Shown piece after piece: positions 52,735-62,785 of a stretch of DNA of 64,000 bases (position 1 is the first letter of the stretch; each line of letters starts with the position of its first letter). The position numbers were made by a program, and so were the translations under genes. Source of the stretch: Hyphomonas adhaerens MHS-3. Lineage in GTDB: Bacteria > Pseudomonadota > Alphaproteobacteria > Caulobacterales > Hyphomonadaceae. The stretch lies in the NCBI RefSeq assembly GCF_000685235.1, contig NZ_ARYH01000001.1, positions 372,001-436,000 on the forward strand. Reading direction: 5' to 3'. The notes beneath the pieces were generated by a model that saw only the letters and a list, made by a program, of their open reading frames with translations, had not been told where the DNA came from and did not search any database.

Positions 52735-53628
52735 ATGTCCAGAGCCAAAACCTCGCTGGCTGCACTTGCTGTCGCCCTGGCCGGTATAACGGCCTGCGCT
52801 TCAACGCCCGATCCGGATGCCCAGGCCGCCGCGGAGCTGCAGGCCGCCATGGTGGAAGCGATGAAGCCCGCAACGCCGGAAGAAATCGAGGCCGCCAATA
52901 ATTCAGACCCGCTGACCAAGGCTAATTTCTGGTCGAAGGAATACGCCAAGGATGCCGAAAATCTGGACAATGCGCTGACCTTCGCCAATGCCCTGCGTGG
53001 CATCGGCTCCACGGAAAGAGCCATTGAAGTGCTGTCCGAGGTGCTGGTCATTTATCCGGGCGAACCGCGCATCCTGATGCCGCTTGGCCGGGCACTCGCC
53101 GTAAATGGTAATCAATTGGGCGCAGCGCGTGCGTTCGAACAGGTGGCCGTGGCCGATCCCGGACGTGCCGAAGCCTGGGCAGCGCTCGGCACCGCCCTGG
53201 ACCAGCTTGAAAACCATCAAGGCGCGCAGGCCGCCTATGACAAGGCCTTGGCGATCGAGCCGGAGCGCGCCTCAACGCTCGCCAATTACGGCCTCTCCCT
53301 CGCATTGACGGGTGACCTGACCGGCGCTGAAGGAAAACTCCGCCAGGCTGCCTCCACGGCCCCTGGCGATATTCGCATCCGCGAAAATCTGGCGCTGGTG
53401 CTGGGCCTTCAGGGCCGGTTTGACGAGATGCAGAAAACCAGTGCCGGCTATGCGCCGGACGCGGTGGTCGAACAGAATGTCGAACTCTTGAAGGACATGA
53501 TCCAGTCCGCCCCCGCCCCGGAAGCGTCACGGGAAAAGACCGCGATACAGGCCGCTGCTTCCGAACCGGAAAAAGCCGCGCCCCCGGCTGAATCAACAGG
53601 TCTGCGCCTGCGCCGCAGCGGCGGCTGA
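52735..53628 (+). CDS. tadD: TPR lipoprotein, TadD-like pilus assembly protein
   Basis: A 297-residue lipoprotein with lipobox ITAC (about residue 20) after a signal peptide. Three to four TPRs occupy about 60-220 (ERAIEVLSEVLVIYPGEPRILMPLGRALAVNGN, AFEQVAVADPGRAEAWAALGTALDQL, and the next). TadD is the outer-membrane lipoprotein that helps assemble the Tad secretin. Its place next to tadC supports this, although the orientation is convergent rather than within the operon. The start at 52735 gives the signal sequence, with GGAGCGG upstream. Confidence 0.82.
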   Translation: MSRAKTSLAALAVALAGITACASTPDPDAQAAAELQAAMVEAMKPATPEEIEAANNSDPLTKANFWSKEYAKDAENLDNALTFANALRGIGSTERAIEVLSEVLVIYPGEPRILMPLGRALAVNGNQLGAARAFEQVAVADPGRAEAWAALGTALDQLENHQGAQAAYDKALAIEPERASTLANYGLSLALTGDLTGAEGKLRQAASTAPGDIRIRENLALVLGLQGRFDEMQKTSAGYAPDAVVEQNVELLKDMIQSAPAPEASREKTAIQAAASEPEKAAPPAESTGLRLRRSGG

Positions 53629-53657
53629 AGTATCAGACCTTGAAACCGGCTGCCTGA

Positions 53658-54737
53658 TCAGCCCAGGACGCGAACCTCTACGCGCGGATCATTGCCCATC
53701 ATGTCACTGGCGTCAGCCCGGCGTTCATTGCCACGGCGCTCCTGCGTGAGCGCGGGTGCGTCGTCATTCTTGCCCTGCATTTTCTGGTACTTGATGTAAG
53801 CCGGACCGAGAACGACCAGGAACAGGACCGGCAGGAAGAAGACGATCATCGGCACCGTCAGCTTTGCGGGCAGCGCGGCCGCCTTCTTCTCCGCTTCGGA
53901 CATGCGCATATCGCGATTTTCCTTGGCCATCACCCGAAGCGCATCGCCCAGTGGCGTCCCGTAGCGTTCAGCCTGGCCCAGCGCCATACAGACGGCTTTG
54001 ACGCCTTCGTGCCCGGTCCGATTGGCAAGGTTTTCATACGCCATGCGGCGTTCCGGGAGATAGGACAGTTCCGCAACGGTGAGGGCAAATTCCTCGGCCA
54101 GTTCGGGAGACGCAGATCCGATTTCCTGACTGACCTTGTGAAACCCGAGCTCGATCGACATGCCGGCTTCGACACAAATCAGCAGCATGTCGAGGGCATC
54201 AGGAAAGGCCCGCATGAGAGAATGCTGCCGCTTTTGCGCCAGATTGGAGACGTACATGTTCGGCGCGTAGAAGCCAGCCGCGGCCCCAAACAGGATGGAA
54301 CCGTACTTCATCATGGGCTGCATGCCATGATCGTTGACAAAAAACACATACACGAACACGAGCAGCATCCCCACGAAGGGCAGCGTCATCCGGGCAAAGT
54401 AGAATGCGGATACCGGTCCGGGACCCCGCATGCCGGCCTTGTTCAGCGTGTCCTGAAGGTTCGGGTCTTCCAGGGCTTTGGCAAGATTGAGGCGCGAGGA
54501 AATATTCCCGATTGTGGAGTCGTCCTTGCGGCGCAAACCCTTCTTGTGTTCGAGCGCTGCGCGGTTTTGCTTGCGCAATTTCTCCCGCTGCATCGAAACC
54601 GATTTTAGACGCGTTTCAAGCTTGTTGCCCTGCAGGTAGGGCATGAACATGGTGACCATCGTGCCAAACACGGCAACCGCGACCAGCAGGGATGCCAGCG
54701 CTTCAGGCTTCGCCAGGGAAAGGAGAATCTCGTACAC
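53658..54737 (-). CDS. tadC: Tad pilus inner-membrane platform protein TadC (CpaH)
   Basis: A 359-residue T2SS-F family protein with TM segments at both ends. The cytoplasmic core is DALDMLLICVEAGMSIELGFHKVSQEIGSASPELAEEFALTVAELSYLPERRMAYENLANR, the GspF/TadC signature. It has an N-terminal basic region (about 35-75) of the long alphaproteobacterial form. Together with TadB it forms the platform that extracts pilins and connects to the ATPase CpaF. It is the last gene of the pilA-cpa operon. Confidence 0.93.
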   Translation of the reverse strand: MYEILLSLAKPEALASLLVAVAVFGTMVTMFMPYLQGNKLETRLKSVSMQREKLRKQNRAALEHKKGLRRKDDSTIGNISSRLNLAKALEDPNLQDTLNKAGMRGPGPVSAFYFARMTLPFVGMLLVFVYVFFVNDHGMQPMMKYGSILFGAAAGFYAPNMYVSNLAQKRQHSLMRAFPDALDMLLICVEAGMSIELGFHKVSQEIGSASPELAEEFALTVAELSYLPERRMAYENLANRTGHEGVKAVCMALGQAERYGTPLGDALRVMAKENRDMRMSEAEKKAAALPAKLTVPMIVFFLPVLFLVVLGPAYIKYQKMQGKNDDAPALTQERRGNERRADASDMMGNDPRVEVRVLG

Positions 54738-54746
54738 TGCGTCCGC

Positions 54747-55781
54747 CTAGATATCGAAGTTGATCATCTTCTTCATTGTCATGATGCCCGTGAACATCAG
54801 GGTCGAGCCTGCTGCCAGGATGACGTGCCCGGTCTCGTTCCGGAACAGCTCCATGATGTATTCAGGCGTCGTCAGAAAGACGAGCAGGCCGACGGCGAAA
54901 GGCAGAGAACCAATGATCATCCCTGACGCTTTGGCTTCCGAAGACATCGCCTTGATCTTTTCTCGCATCATTTTGCGTGAACGGATCACGGTGGACAGGT
55001 TACCCAGCGCCTCCGACAGGTTACCGCCTGCCTTGGCCTGGATCAGCAGCACAATCATGAAAAAGTTCACTTCCTGCAGCGGAACGCGCCGGTACAACAG
55101 GTTGAGCGATCGCTCAGTCCCCGCCCCCATCGCCAGATTGTCTGCAAGCGTAGCAAACTCTGTCCGAAGAGGCTCCGAGCTCTCCTTCGAAATAATCCGG
55201 ATACACTCATTCAACGGCAGGCCGGACTTCACACCGCGCACAATGATATCCAGCGCATCTGCGAACTGGTTGAGCATCTTCTTGTGGCGGCTCTTGATCA
55301 TGACGTTAAGGATGAATCGCGGCAAGCCGAATGCGCCACCAAAGAATGCCCCGGCCACAAGCACGGGTCGACTGTGCAAGGAGATGCCTGAAATGGTCAG
55401 CCCCTCGAAGCCTGACAGGAACAGCAGCGCGGCACATACGAGGCCCAGCAGTACGGAAAACATCCAGAACGCAGACAGAGGGATGTCGAGACCGGCCTGA
55501 ACCAGCTTGGCCTTGATCGTCTGGGCCCGGCTCGTCTTCCGGCGCGCTTCGCCTTGCTTACGCAGCGAATCGAGCATTTCCTGAGTCTTGGCGCGGCGTT
55601 TGGCCGAGTCGTCCAAGACCTTTGCCGCCCGCCCCTTCCCGGCCACGGTTGCGCCCGCACCGATTGCCCGGGCGCGCTTGCGCGCAGCATCCTTGTCACC
55701 GCTGGAAAACGCGAACCCGATTCCGGCGATCGCCAGAAATGCCAGCGTTGCAATTGCGATGGTCAGCAGGTTCTGGTCCAT
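54747..55781 (-). CDS. tadB: Tad pilus inner-membrane platform protein TadB (CpaG)
   Basis: A 344-residue T2SS-F family protein. The conserved core is KMLNQFADALDIIVRGVKSGLPLNECIRIISKES...FATLADNLAMGAGTERSLNLL, with several TM segments before and after (about 5-20, 100-150 and 290-335). TadB forms the platform with TadC. The 9-bp gap to tadC and the 2-bp gap to cpaF indicate one operon. Confidence 0.93.
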   Translation of the reverse strand: MDQNLLTIAIATLAFLAIAGIGFAFSSGDKDAARKRARAIGAGATVAGKGRAAKVLDDSAKRRAKTQEMLDSLRKQGEARRKTSRAQTIKAKLVQAGLDIPLSAFWMFSVLLGLVCAALLFLSGFEGLTISGISLHSRPVLVAGAFFGGAFGLPRFILNVMIKSRHKKMLNQFADALDIIVRGVKSGLPLNECIRIISKESSEPLRTEFATLADNLAMGAGTERSLNLLYRRVPLQEVNFFMIVLLIQAKAGGNLSEALGNLSTVIRSRKMMREKIKAMSSEAKASGMIIGSLPFAVGLLVFLTTPEYIMELFRNETGHVILAAGSTLMFTGIMTMKKMINFDI

Positions 55782-55783
55782 GG

Positions 55784-57283
55784 TCAGCCTCCCAGCTCAT
55801 CAAGCGCTGCGGCAAGCTCGCGCTCGAGATTGTAGTAGGAGGCCCGGTCCCAGAAGCGTGGCCGGCCAATACCTGTACCGCGGTGCTTGCCCAGGACGCG
55901 GCCGTTTTCATCTTCGCCGTCGATTTCGTATTTCAACACGTCCTGCAGCACGATCGTATCGCCTTCGAGACCGAGAACTTCGGTCACATTCATGATGCGG
56001 CGGGACCCATCCCGCAGACGGGAAGCCTGAACCACAACATCGATCGATCCAACGATCATCTCACGGATCGTTTTCGCAGGAAGCGAGAAGCCGCCCATTG
56101 TAATCATCGATTCCACACGGCTGAGGGCTTCGCGCGGGCTGTTGGCGTGGAGCGTTCCCATTGAGCCGTCGTGACCTGTGTTCATGGCCTGCAGGAGGTC
56201 GAATGCCTCCGGACCACGCACCTCGCCCACGATAATCCGTTCCGGACGCATACGCAGACAGTTCTTCACGAGATCACGCATGGTGATCTCGCCACTCCCC
56301 TCAATATTCGGAGGACGGGTCTCAAGCCGGACGACATGCGGCTGCTGAAGCTGGAGTTCGGCCGAGTCTTCGCAGGTAATAACGCGTTCGCCCGGCTCAA
56401 TGAATCCGGTGAGACAGTTGAGCAATGTCGTCTTGCCCGAACCGGTACCGCCTGAAATCAGAACGTTGCAGCGCGAGTGACCGATGATCCGGAGCAGTTC
56501 TGCACCTGGCTCGCTGATCGAGCCAAAATTCACCAGGTCCTGAAGGCGTAGCTTGTCCTTCTTGAACTTACGAATGGTCAGGGTCGGCCCGTCGATCGCC
56601 AGTGGCGGTGCAATGACGTTCACACGGGAGCCATCCAGAAGACGCGCGTCACAGATGGGCGAGGAATCATCAACCCGGCGGCCGACCTGGCTCACGATCC
56701 GCTGACAGATGTTCATCAGCTGAGCGTTGTCACGAAAACGAATGTTCGTGCGTTCGATCTTGCCGTTGACCTCGATATAGGTCGTATCGGCACCATTGAC
56801 CATGATATCGGCAATGTCGTCGCGCGCCAGAAGTGGCTCCAGCGGACCGTACCCCAGAACATCGTTACAGATGTCGTCAAGCAGCTGTTCCTGCTCTGAC
56901 AGCGACATGACAACATTCTTGATGGAAATGATTTCGACGACGATGTCGCGGATTTCCTCGCGCGCACTTTCGGAGTCGAGCTGGGCCAGCTGCGACAGGT
57001 CAATCGTGTCGATCAGCGCGTTGAAGATTGTCGTCTTCGTTGCGTAGTATTGCTCAGACTGCTGTGAAACCTGGCGGACTTTCTCCTGCTTCGGCTCCGA
57101 CGGTGCAGGCGCCGGCGGTGGTGGTGCCTTGGGTGCACCTTTCACGGCCACAGGTTTTGGCACAGGCGCCTTTGCTGCCACTTTGGGGCGCGGAGTTGCT
57201 GGCGCAGGCGCAGCCTTCGGCGCCGGCGCAGAGGCCGGTGCCGCTGGCGGTGTCGCAGAAGGTGAACGTTTCCCGAATGCCAT
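55784..57283 (-). CDS. cpaF: Tad pilus assembly/retraction ATPase CpaF (TadA)
   Basis: A 499-residue type II/IV secretion ATPase of the bifunctional Tad motor. The Walker [13 protein letters not shown] lies at about residues 276-287, followed by an acidic Asp box, Walker B-like [29 protein letters not shown] and the His box. The N-terminal ~70 residues are Ala/Pro-rich (low complexity) and precede the helical N domain. CpaF powers both extension and retraction of Tad pili. It lies directly upstream of tadB. Confidence 0.96.
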   Translation of the reverse strand: MAFGKRSPSATPPAAPASAPAPKAAPAPATPRPKVAAKAPVPKPVAVKGAPKAPPPPAPAPSEPKQEKVRQVSQQSEQYYATKTTIFNALIDTIDLSQLAQLDSESAREEIRDIVVEIISIKNVVMSLSEQEQLLDDICNDVLGYGPLEPLLARDDIADIMVNGADTTYIEVNGKIERTNIRFRDNAQLMNICQRIVSQVGRRVDDSSPICDARLLDGSRVNVIAPPLAIDGPTLTIRKFKKDKLRLQDLVNFGSISEPGAELLRIIGHSRCNVLISGGTGSGKTTLLNCLTGFIEPGERVITCEDSAELQLQQPHVVRLETRPPNIEGSGEITMRDLVKNCLRMRPERIIVGEVRGPEAFDLLQAMNTGHDGSMGTLHANSPREALSRVESMITMGGFSLPAKTIREMIVGSIDVVVQASRLRDGSRRIMNVTEVLGLEGDTIVLQDVLKYEIDGEDENGRVLGKHRGTGIGRPRFWDRASYYNLERELAAALDELGG

Positions 57284-57307
57284 CCGATTATCCCGCTTTG
57301 CCAGACC

Positions 57308-58711
57308 TTACTTGCCCAGCAGTTTCTTGATGAAGGATTTCTGCTGATCCGCGACCGCGCGCCCGGTCAGCAACGAAGCCATATGATCGATTGCCTGAGC
57401 TGAACGCGATGCCCCATCCGTCTCGGAAATCATTTGTCCATTGTTCGCCGCCGTCCCGAACAGTTCGGGCTCAAACGGCAGGATCACTTCCGGTTCGACA
57501 CCGATGGCCGCGCCAAAGTCCTTCACCGGAATTTCCGGCCGCTTGGGAACGCCGGACATGTTGATGACCAGCCGGGGCGGATTGTCATTCGGACGCGCCG
57601 CTTTCAACTGGTCGATATAGTTCTTGCCGTTGCGCAGGGACGCCAGATCCGGCTGGCAGACGATGATCACCTCATCAGACGCAACCAGAGTGCGCTGAAC
57701 CCAGCGGCTCCAGACATGTGGCAGGTCCAGCACCAGGAAGGGAACGTTCCGGCGGACGACCTCGATCACGGACAGATAGGAATCGTCCGGGATATCCATG
57801 ATCTGGCTGATCGAAGCCGGCGCCGTGAACAGCGAAAGCCGGTCGCTCGCCTTGGCGAGAAGGCGTTCGATCACAGCGTCATCAGCCCGCTCCGGCTGAA
57901 GCAAAGCGTCGGCCACCGTTTGCGAAGGCTCCTGGTTGAAATCGAGGGCCGTGGTGCCGAATGACAGATCAAGATCGACAAGCGTCGTGTTGACCTTGGT
58001 GTTTTCTGCCATCGCCCAGGCCAGATTGTGCGCAAACGTGGAAGCCCCTACCCCGCCCTTTGCGCCGACCACCGAAATCTGCTTGCCGACAAAAGGCGCA
58101 TCCGGGTCGGCGAACAGGCCGGAGATCGTCCGGAGGATCTGCAGAGGCTGGAATGGTGGCACCACATATTCACTGACACCACGCGCAACAAGCTGACGAT
58201 AAAGTGAAATATCGTTGATCGCGCCGATCACCATAACCTTGACCGTCTCGTCGCAGTGCTCCGCCAGCTGATCTATCTCGGACAGCAATTGGGCCGATCG
58301 GGCGGAGGATTCGATGATGAGAAGATTGGGTGTCGGATTCGCACTCATATACTCAATGGCGCTGGCGATACCGCCACCATGTGCTTCGATCGTGGCACGG
58401 CCCATACGCCGGTCACGCTCGCACACTTCCATGAGCAAGCGCGTCTCATCCCGTTCATAGAAAACCTGAATGGAAATGGCCGGCAGCACAGAATCGCCGC
58501 CCAGCCCGTCTTCCGGCGCAGAGAAGACAGGTTGATCAAACTCAACCTCGCGCGCTGGCGTCTCCAGATCCACCATCACGGGTGCATCTTCTACATCATC
58601 GGCGATCGGGTCTTCCTTCGGAAGAACCAGGTCAGCCATTGGGTCATCGGCGAAGACGTCTTCGAAATCAGATTCGAAATCGGACTCGTGGAGCGGCTTT
58701 TCACTGGACAT
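57308..58711 (-). CDS. cpaE: Tad pilus localization protein CpaE (TadZ)
   Basis: A 467-residue ParA/MinD-like protein that positions the Tad machinery at the pole. An N-terminal pseudo-receiver-like domain (about 80-200) precedes the ATPase domain, where the deviant Walker A reads VVGAKGGVGASTFAHN. The Lys in KGG remains but the Lys-Thr/Ser end (GKT/S) is Ala-Ser, as in many TadZ/CpaE proteins with reduced ATPase activity. LDLDLSFGTTALDF and LVLDLPHVW follow. In Caulobacter CpaE recruits CpaC and the rest of the apparatus. The gene lies downstream of cpaD. Confidence 0.93.
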   Translation of the reverse strand: MSSEKPLHESDFESDFEDVFADDPMADLVLPKEDPIADDVEDAPVMVDLETPAREVEFDQPVFSAPEDGLGGDSVLPAISIQVFYERDETRLLMEVCERDRRMGRATIEAHGGGIASAIEYMSANPTPNLLIIESSARSAQLLSEIDQLAEHCDETVKVMVIGAINDISLYRQLVARGVSEYVVPPFQPLQILRTISGLFADPDAPFVGKQISVVGAKGGVGASTFAHNLAWAMAENTKVNTTLVDLDLSFGTTALDFNQEPSQTVADALLQPERADDAVIERLLAKASDRLSLFTAPASISQIMDIPDDSYLSVIEVVRRNVPFLVLDLPHVWSRWVQRTLVASDEVIIVCQPDLASLRNGKNYIDQLKAARPNDNPPRLVINMSGVPKRPEIPVKDFGAAIGVEPEVILPFEPELFGTAANNGQMISETDGASRSAQAIDHMASLLTGRAVADQQKSFIKKLLGK

Positions 58712-58737
58712 GGCTTTTCTATTCCTTGTCTTTCGCT

Positions 58738-59451
58738 CTAGTTCGAAACGGCTTGGGAAACGGTCCCGGATTCGCTACTGCTGCGGGACGATCCTGTAGG
58801 CTCGCCCTTGCGGAATTTCTCAAGAATGACACCGCGGCGAAGCGGATCGGCTTTATCCAGCGGCCGGGTACCAAGAAGGTCGCCCGGATCGGCAATCATC
58901 GCAGCAAGGTTCGAGCGGACCGCACAGCCAAGCGTGGACCGTTCATTGTTGGTACTGATGTCCGCAAAGTTGATCGACGCCTGTGACGGACAGTCCGGCG
59001 CGATGGCTTCATAGGCCTGGAAAGCCAGGATCATCGGTTCGGAGACGAGCGAGTCTTCGCCGTGATGCGTTCCCTCGATCTCCTCGTACTGGACCCCGTT
59101 CTCGTAAGCGATTGCCCGGGCTTCCGCGACGGCTGCCACGGCCAGCTGAGGGTTGGCCGATGATGCCGGCAGGGACATGACCAGTGGGCCATGGCCGTGG
59201 TCACGATAAGCAGAGACGAAGTTGGAAATCGCAGCCTTGTCAGCGAGACTGACTTCAGACGCTTGTGGGTGGATGGCGATTTCCAGGAATTCGGTCTTCT
59301 TTTCCACGCCGATCGCATTCCGGTCCAGCGCCGTTCCCTCGAGGTAGGAAGCAGGCACGTTCGATGGCGCCATGCTCGAACAGGCACTCAGCGCGGTCAG
59401 GCAAATGCCGGCAGCAATCAGTGTAGCGGTGGGTTTCAGGATTCTGGTCAC
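58738..59451 (-). CDS. cpaD: Tad pilus lipoprotein CpaD
   Basis: A 237-residue lipoprotein with lipobox LSAC (about residue 23). A CpaD-family domain of about 200 residues follows. It contains YLEGTALDRNAIGVEKKTEFLEI and a Cys pair (DCPSQASI and LGCAVRSNLAAMIADPGDL), which is the CpaD signature. CpaD is required for Tad pili and is thought to help the secretin at the outer membrane. It lies between cpaC and cpaE in one operon. Confidence 0.92.
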   Translation of the reverse strand: MTRILKPTATLIAAGICLTALSACSSMAPSNVPASYLEGTALDRNAIGVEKKTEFLEIAIHPQASEVSLADKAAISNFVSAYRDHGHGPLVMSLPASSANPQLAVAAVAEARAIAYENGVQYEEIEGTHHGEDSLVSEPMILAFQAYEAIAPDCPSQASINFADISTNNERSTLGCAVRSNLAAMIADPGDLLGTRPLDKADPLRRGVILEKFRKGEPTGSSRSSSESGTVSQAVSN

Positions 59452-59462
59452 CTTCTGGTCCC

Positions 59463-61019
59463 CTATTCCTCAATAAAGCCCACAGGGGCACGATAATCCG
59501 ATGCCGAAACGGGCTCTCCGTCGCGGCCATATTGTTCATTCAGCTTGCCAAAGAAGATTGTCTTCGCATCCGATGCGTTCGCATATCCGTCCGCTGGCGT
59601 ACGAAGCTGGTCCTTGTTGGTCGGGTCCACCAGATAAGGCGTCACGATCACAACCAGCTCCGTCTCTTCCTGAATGAAGTCGCGGGACTGGAACAAGGCG
59701 CCAAGGATCGGCAGTTTCTTCAGTCCCGGAATCTGGTCGAGGCTCTGACGGGATTTCGACTGGATAAGACCGGCCATCATCATCGACCCGCCCGACGGCA
59801 ATTCGATTACGGATTCAGCCCGGCGAACCGACAGTGCCGGCAGTGTCACACCTTCAAACGTGGTGGTATTGCCCTGGTTGTCGACAACCGTGCTGCTCTC
59901 GCCCTGAAAAGCCCCTTCGGAGCTGAGCTCTGAAACTTCGGTCGACACTTTCAACGAGATCCGGCCTTCGGACAGCACCACAGGGGTGAAGCCAAGACCG
60001 ACGCCGTAAGGCTTGAATTCAACCGTGATCCGCCCGTTCTGATCCTGGCCGACCGGTACCGGGAACTCGCCGCCCGCAAGGAACTTGGCGCTCTCGCCCG
60101 ACATCGCAACAATGTTCGGCTCGGCCAATGTCTTCACAATACCGATCCGCTCAAGCGCGTTCAGTTCCACGCCCACACTCGATTGAAGGTCTGATCCGAC
60201 ATAGTTGCTGTACGTAGCACTTCCAGACAACCCGCCCAGAGACCGCCCCTGAAGCGGAAAGCCGACGCTGGATCCGACCTTCCCCGACACATCGAAAGGC
60301 AGGCCAGGCAGCAGAGCGGTCGTTTCCGCGTTGACCGGCGGGTTACCGGTATAGAGCTGCCGCTCCACCAGGTTCCCGAGGTCCCCAAAGCTTGGCGAGC
60401 CTGTGAGATTGATCCCGAGTTGTTTGATTGCATTGCGCTGCATTTCGACGATGCGAACTTCAAGAAGAACCTGATCCTTGGCCGCGATGTCGATCATGTT
60501 CACGATCTTGGTGTTGTCGTCTGCACCCAGATACGCTTCCACCAGGCGCTGAACCGCGTCGGCCTCGGAAAGGCTGTCCGTCGATCCCGTGATCACCACA
60601 TTGCCGTTCAAGCCTTCGATCTTGACCCGGGCGCCCGGTACGTGACGGGCGATGAGGGCTTCGATAGTGGCCATGTCCATCTCGACATTGATTTCGAGAT
60701 TGAGAAGCTGGTTACCGTGACGGTCGAAGACAAAAGCGTTTGTCTGGCCATATTTTATGCCGCGGAAGATGATGCGTTGCGACGTCTGCACCACAGCGTC
60801 AGCAATCTCCGGATTGGTGATCACGACATCGGCTGCGGGCGCCCCCAGATCGATGATCGTCGATTTGTTCAGTCCCAGCACGACCCGCTCGCTGAAGGCC
60901 GATTCGCCCGGCTGGGTAATCTGTGTTCCAAATCCATTCGGCCCGGCAAAAGCCGCCGGCCCGATCATGACGGTCAGCGCGATTGCAGCTGCCGTTCTGG
61001 CTGTCAGAAGGGCCTTCAT
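59463..61019 (-). CDS. cpaC: Tad pilus outer-membrane secretin CpaC (RcpA)
   Basis: A 518-residue secretin. A signal peptide is followed by a pilus-assembly N-terminal domain (VVLGLNKSTIIDLGAPAADVVITNPEIADAVV), a BON/STN-like region (about 110-190) and the C-terminal secretin domain (VELNALERIGIVKTLAEPNIVAMSGESAKFLAGGEFPVPVG; LPALSVRRAESVIELPSGGSMMMAGLIQ). The secretin forms the outer-membrane channel of the pilus. A stand-alone gene with the first domain lies at 63079. Confidence 0.95.
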   Translation of the reverse strand: MKALLTARTAAAIALTVMIGPAAFAGPNGFGTQITQPGESAFSERVVLGLNKSTIIDLGAPAADVVITNPEIADAVVQTSQRIIFRGIKYGQTNAFVFDRHGNQLLNLEINVEMDMATIEALIARHVPGARVKIEGLNGNVVITGSTDSLSEADAVQRLVEAYLGADDNTKIVNMIDIAAKDQVLLEVRIVEMQRNAIKQLGINLTGSPSFGDLGNLVERQLYTGNPPVNAETTALLPGLPFDVSGKVGSSVGFPLQGRSLGGLSGSATYSNYVGSDLQSSVGVELNALERIGIVKTLAEPNIVAMSGESAKFLAGGEFPVPVGQDQNGRITVEFKPYGVGLGFTPVVLSEGRISLKVSTEVSELSSEGAFQGESSTVVDNQGNTTTFEGVTLPALSVRRAESVIELPSGGSMMMAGLIQSKSRQSLDQIPGLKKLPILGALFQSRDFIQEETELVVIVTPYLVDPTNKDQLRTPADGYANASDAKTIFFGKLNEQYGRDGEPVSASDYRAPVGFIEE

Positions 61020-61021
61020 GC

Positions 61022-61861
61022 TCAGCTACCCCCAAGGCCGGCAGCTGCCTGGCCGTTGCGATAAATTGTAATGCCATTTCCGGGCGATCCGCCGCGCAGG
61101 AGATCCGTTCGCGCACCGCGCGACCCCGTGTCACCTGCATCCGACCAGGGCCGGAGCGACAATGACAGCGTGCCGAGCCGCTGCGCATGCGCAATCAGCT
61201 CCGCCTCATCCGGTTTCACTTCCAGGGTGGCCGTATTGCCGATCTGCGAAGCGGATTCGGATTCCCCCTGGTAAAAGACCTGGTCAATCGCCAGCACCCG
61301 GACATTCTTTAGAATGGTCTCGGTGACAGGGCGGTCCAGAACCGCCTCCGCCATGGCCACCTGCGATTGGTAGGTCAGGATGACATCCACCCTGTCGTCC
61401 GGAAGGATGAAACCGCCCGATGCTGATTCGGTCGAGATTTCGACAGAAATCGCCCGCATACCGGGAGACAACAGCGCCGCCATGAAACCTGTCTCACCCT
61501 TCATCACGAGCTTTTGCGGAAGAATGGGCTCTTCGGCGTAGATCGGAATGCGTACGACGGTGCCCGAGAGTTCGTTGATCGCATCCGCATTGGCTTCTTC
61601 GGTCCTGTACCCATCGACAACATTTCTCTTGGGCCACGGCGCCCATTCAAAATCATCCGGGGACAAAAGATCTCCGACCATCAAGTCACGTTTGGCGACC
61701 AGGACGTGCGTTTCCGAGACTTCCTGCGTCTGCACCACCGTCTGTTGCTCGGTGACCGTCCGCGTCACGGTCTCCGGCTGGGTCATCCCCCGGACGAGAA
61801 ACGCTGCAGCTATCGCCGCAGCGGCAGCGCCAATCAGGATAATAAGACGCATCGGTGACAT
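61022..61861 (-). CDS. cpaB: Tad pilus assembly protein CpaB (RcpC)
   Basis: A 279-residue envelope protein. One N-terminal TM helix (about 5-22) is followed by a Thr/Glu-rich linker, then SAF-like and RcpC-type domains: LVAKRDLMVGDLLSPDDFEWAPWPK and GTVVRIPIYAEEPILPQKLV, GMRAISVEISTESASGGFILPDDRVDVILT. The start at 61861 has GGGGAG nine bases upstream. CpaB acts with the secretin. Its 3' end overlaps no gene and cpaC follows after 2 bp. Confidence 0.92.
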   Translation of the reverse strand: MSPMRLIILIGAAAAAIAAAFLVRGMTQPETVTRTVTEQQTVVQTQEVSETHVLVAKRDLMVGDLLSPDDFEWAPWPKRNVVDGYRTEEANADAINELSGTVVRIPIYAEEPILPQKLVMKGETGFMAALLSPGMRAISVEISTESASGGFILPDDRVDVILTYQSQVAMAEAVLDRPVTETILKNVRVLAIDQVFYQGESESASQIGNTATLEVKPDEAELIAHAQRLGTLSLSLRPWSDAGDTGSRGARTDLLRGGSPGNGITIYRNGQAAAGLGGS

Positions 61862-61960
61862 GGAGTGTAACTCCCCTAAATTACGATACACAGGGACTCT
61901 GGCCGGTCAGCTCGTATCCCCATCCAGAACGCAGATTCCCACAGCTCGCCTAAAGCAACG

Positions 61961-62476
61961 TTAACCGATTAGTCCGGCTGTTCTTAACGTTTGAGAAAGG
62001 ATTGGAGACGCGGGGCTTGCCATGAAGGCACCGGCGGCGATGGCAACCCCATACGGAACACCGGCATTCTCTTCGAACGGGGCCCGGATCGGTCCCGGCA
62101 GGACAACCGCTGGCACCGTGTTTCGCACAAGCACAATAACTATTGCACAGAGGCCGCCGACGAGTGCCATCGTAAAGATGAATTCCAGGGACGCCGATGG
62201 CCCAACCCAGAGCATGACGGCAGGGATCATTTTTGCGTCCCCTCCCCCAAAAATGCGGAAAGCAAAAAGACCGAAAGCAATGACAAATGTCGCCAGGCCG
62301 ACCAGCACATGTCCGAAAATGATTTCCATGGGGAGACCGGAAAAAGCCGCGGCGGGTACGAACAGACCGGCAAGCGTCAGATTCAACCAGTTGGGAATCG
62401 TCAGGCTGTTGACGTCGTGAAGTGCCGCGAAAAGGCAAAGCGCGAGGAATACCCCGCCCAGGATGACCAAAATCAT
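61961..62476 (-). CDS. cpaA: Tad prepilin peptidase CpaA (TadV)
   Basis: A 171-residue polytopic aspartic protease of the A24 family that cleaves Flp prepilins. Catalytic Asp residues are in DVNSLTIPN (first) and GGGDAKMI (second, the GxGD motif). About six TM helices are present. The start at 62476 follows GGGGAG at 7 bases. It lies downstream of pilA after a terminator and so is probably expressed at a lower level than the pilin. Confidence 0.93.
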   Translation of the reverse strand: MILVILGGVFLALCLFAALHDVNSLTIPNWLNLTLAGLFVPAAAFSGLPMEIIFGHVLVGLATFVIAFGLFAFRIFGGGDAKMIPAVMLWVGPSASLEFIFTMALVGGLCAIVIVLVRNTVPAVVLPGPIRAPFEENAGVPYGVAIAAGAFMASPASPILSQTLRTAGLIG

Positions 62477-62559
62477 GTCCGCACTCCCCAACTGAAAGAC
62501 TGCGGCGGACCCTGCCTGCTAATTCCTAAGGAATACTGATCGGCCAGCTGAAGATATCC

Positions 62560-62597
62560 GAACAAAGAAAAAGGCCGCCGGGTTACCCCGGCGGCCT
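62560..62597 (-). terminator. Terminator after pilA
   Basis: AGGCCGCCGG (62572-62581) pairs with CCGGCGGCCT (62588-62597), extended by one G-C with a TTAC loop. On the minus strand the stem is followed by TTTTTCTTT. It lies 27 bp beyond the pilA stop and ahead of cpaA. Partial read-through here would give high pilin but low machinery expression. Confidence 0.9.
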
Positions 62598-62623
62598 CTT
62601 CTTGGTCGAATAACGCCTAGCTA

Positions 62624-62785
62624 TTAGGCGCCAGACATTTTGTCAGACACTGTCGTGAACGTCGCGTTGGCGTTCGTACCGAGGGCGGAAACACCACCGA
62701 TAATGGCGACAGCGATCAGAGCGGCGATAAGGCCGTATTCGATAGCGGTCGCACCCGATTCATCTTTCAGAAAACGTGCAAACAT
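62624..62785 (-). CDS. pilA: Flp/PilA type IVb pilin
   Basis: A 53-residue prepilin, MFARFLKDESGATAIEYGLI, then AALIAVAIIGGVSALGTNA. The short basic leader ends with Gly before ATAIEYGLIAA, the Flp prepilin processing site with Glu at +5 and Tyr at +6 (IEYGLIA motif). The hydrophobic helix that forms the fibre core follows. GGGAG lies six bases upstream of the ATG. It is the first gene of the cpa operon, as in Caulobacter. No TTAA-N7-TTAA box was seen in the 293-bp upstream gap. Confidence 0.95.
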   Translation of the reverse strand: MFARFLKDESGATAIEYGLIAALIAVAIIGGVSALGTNANATFTTVSDKMSGA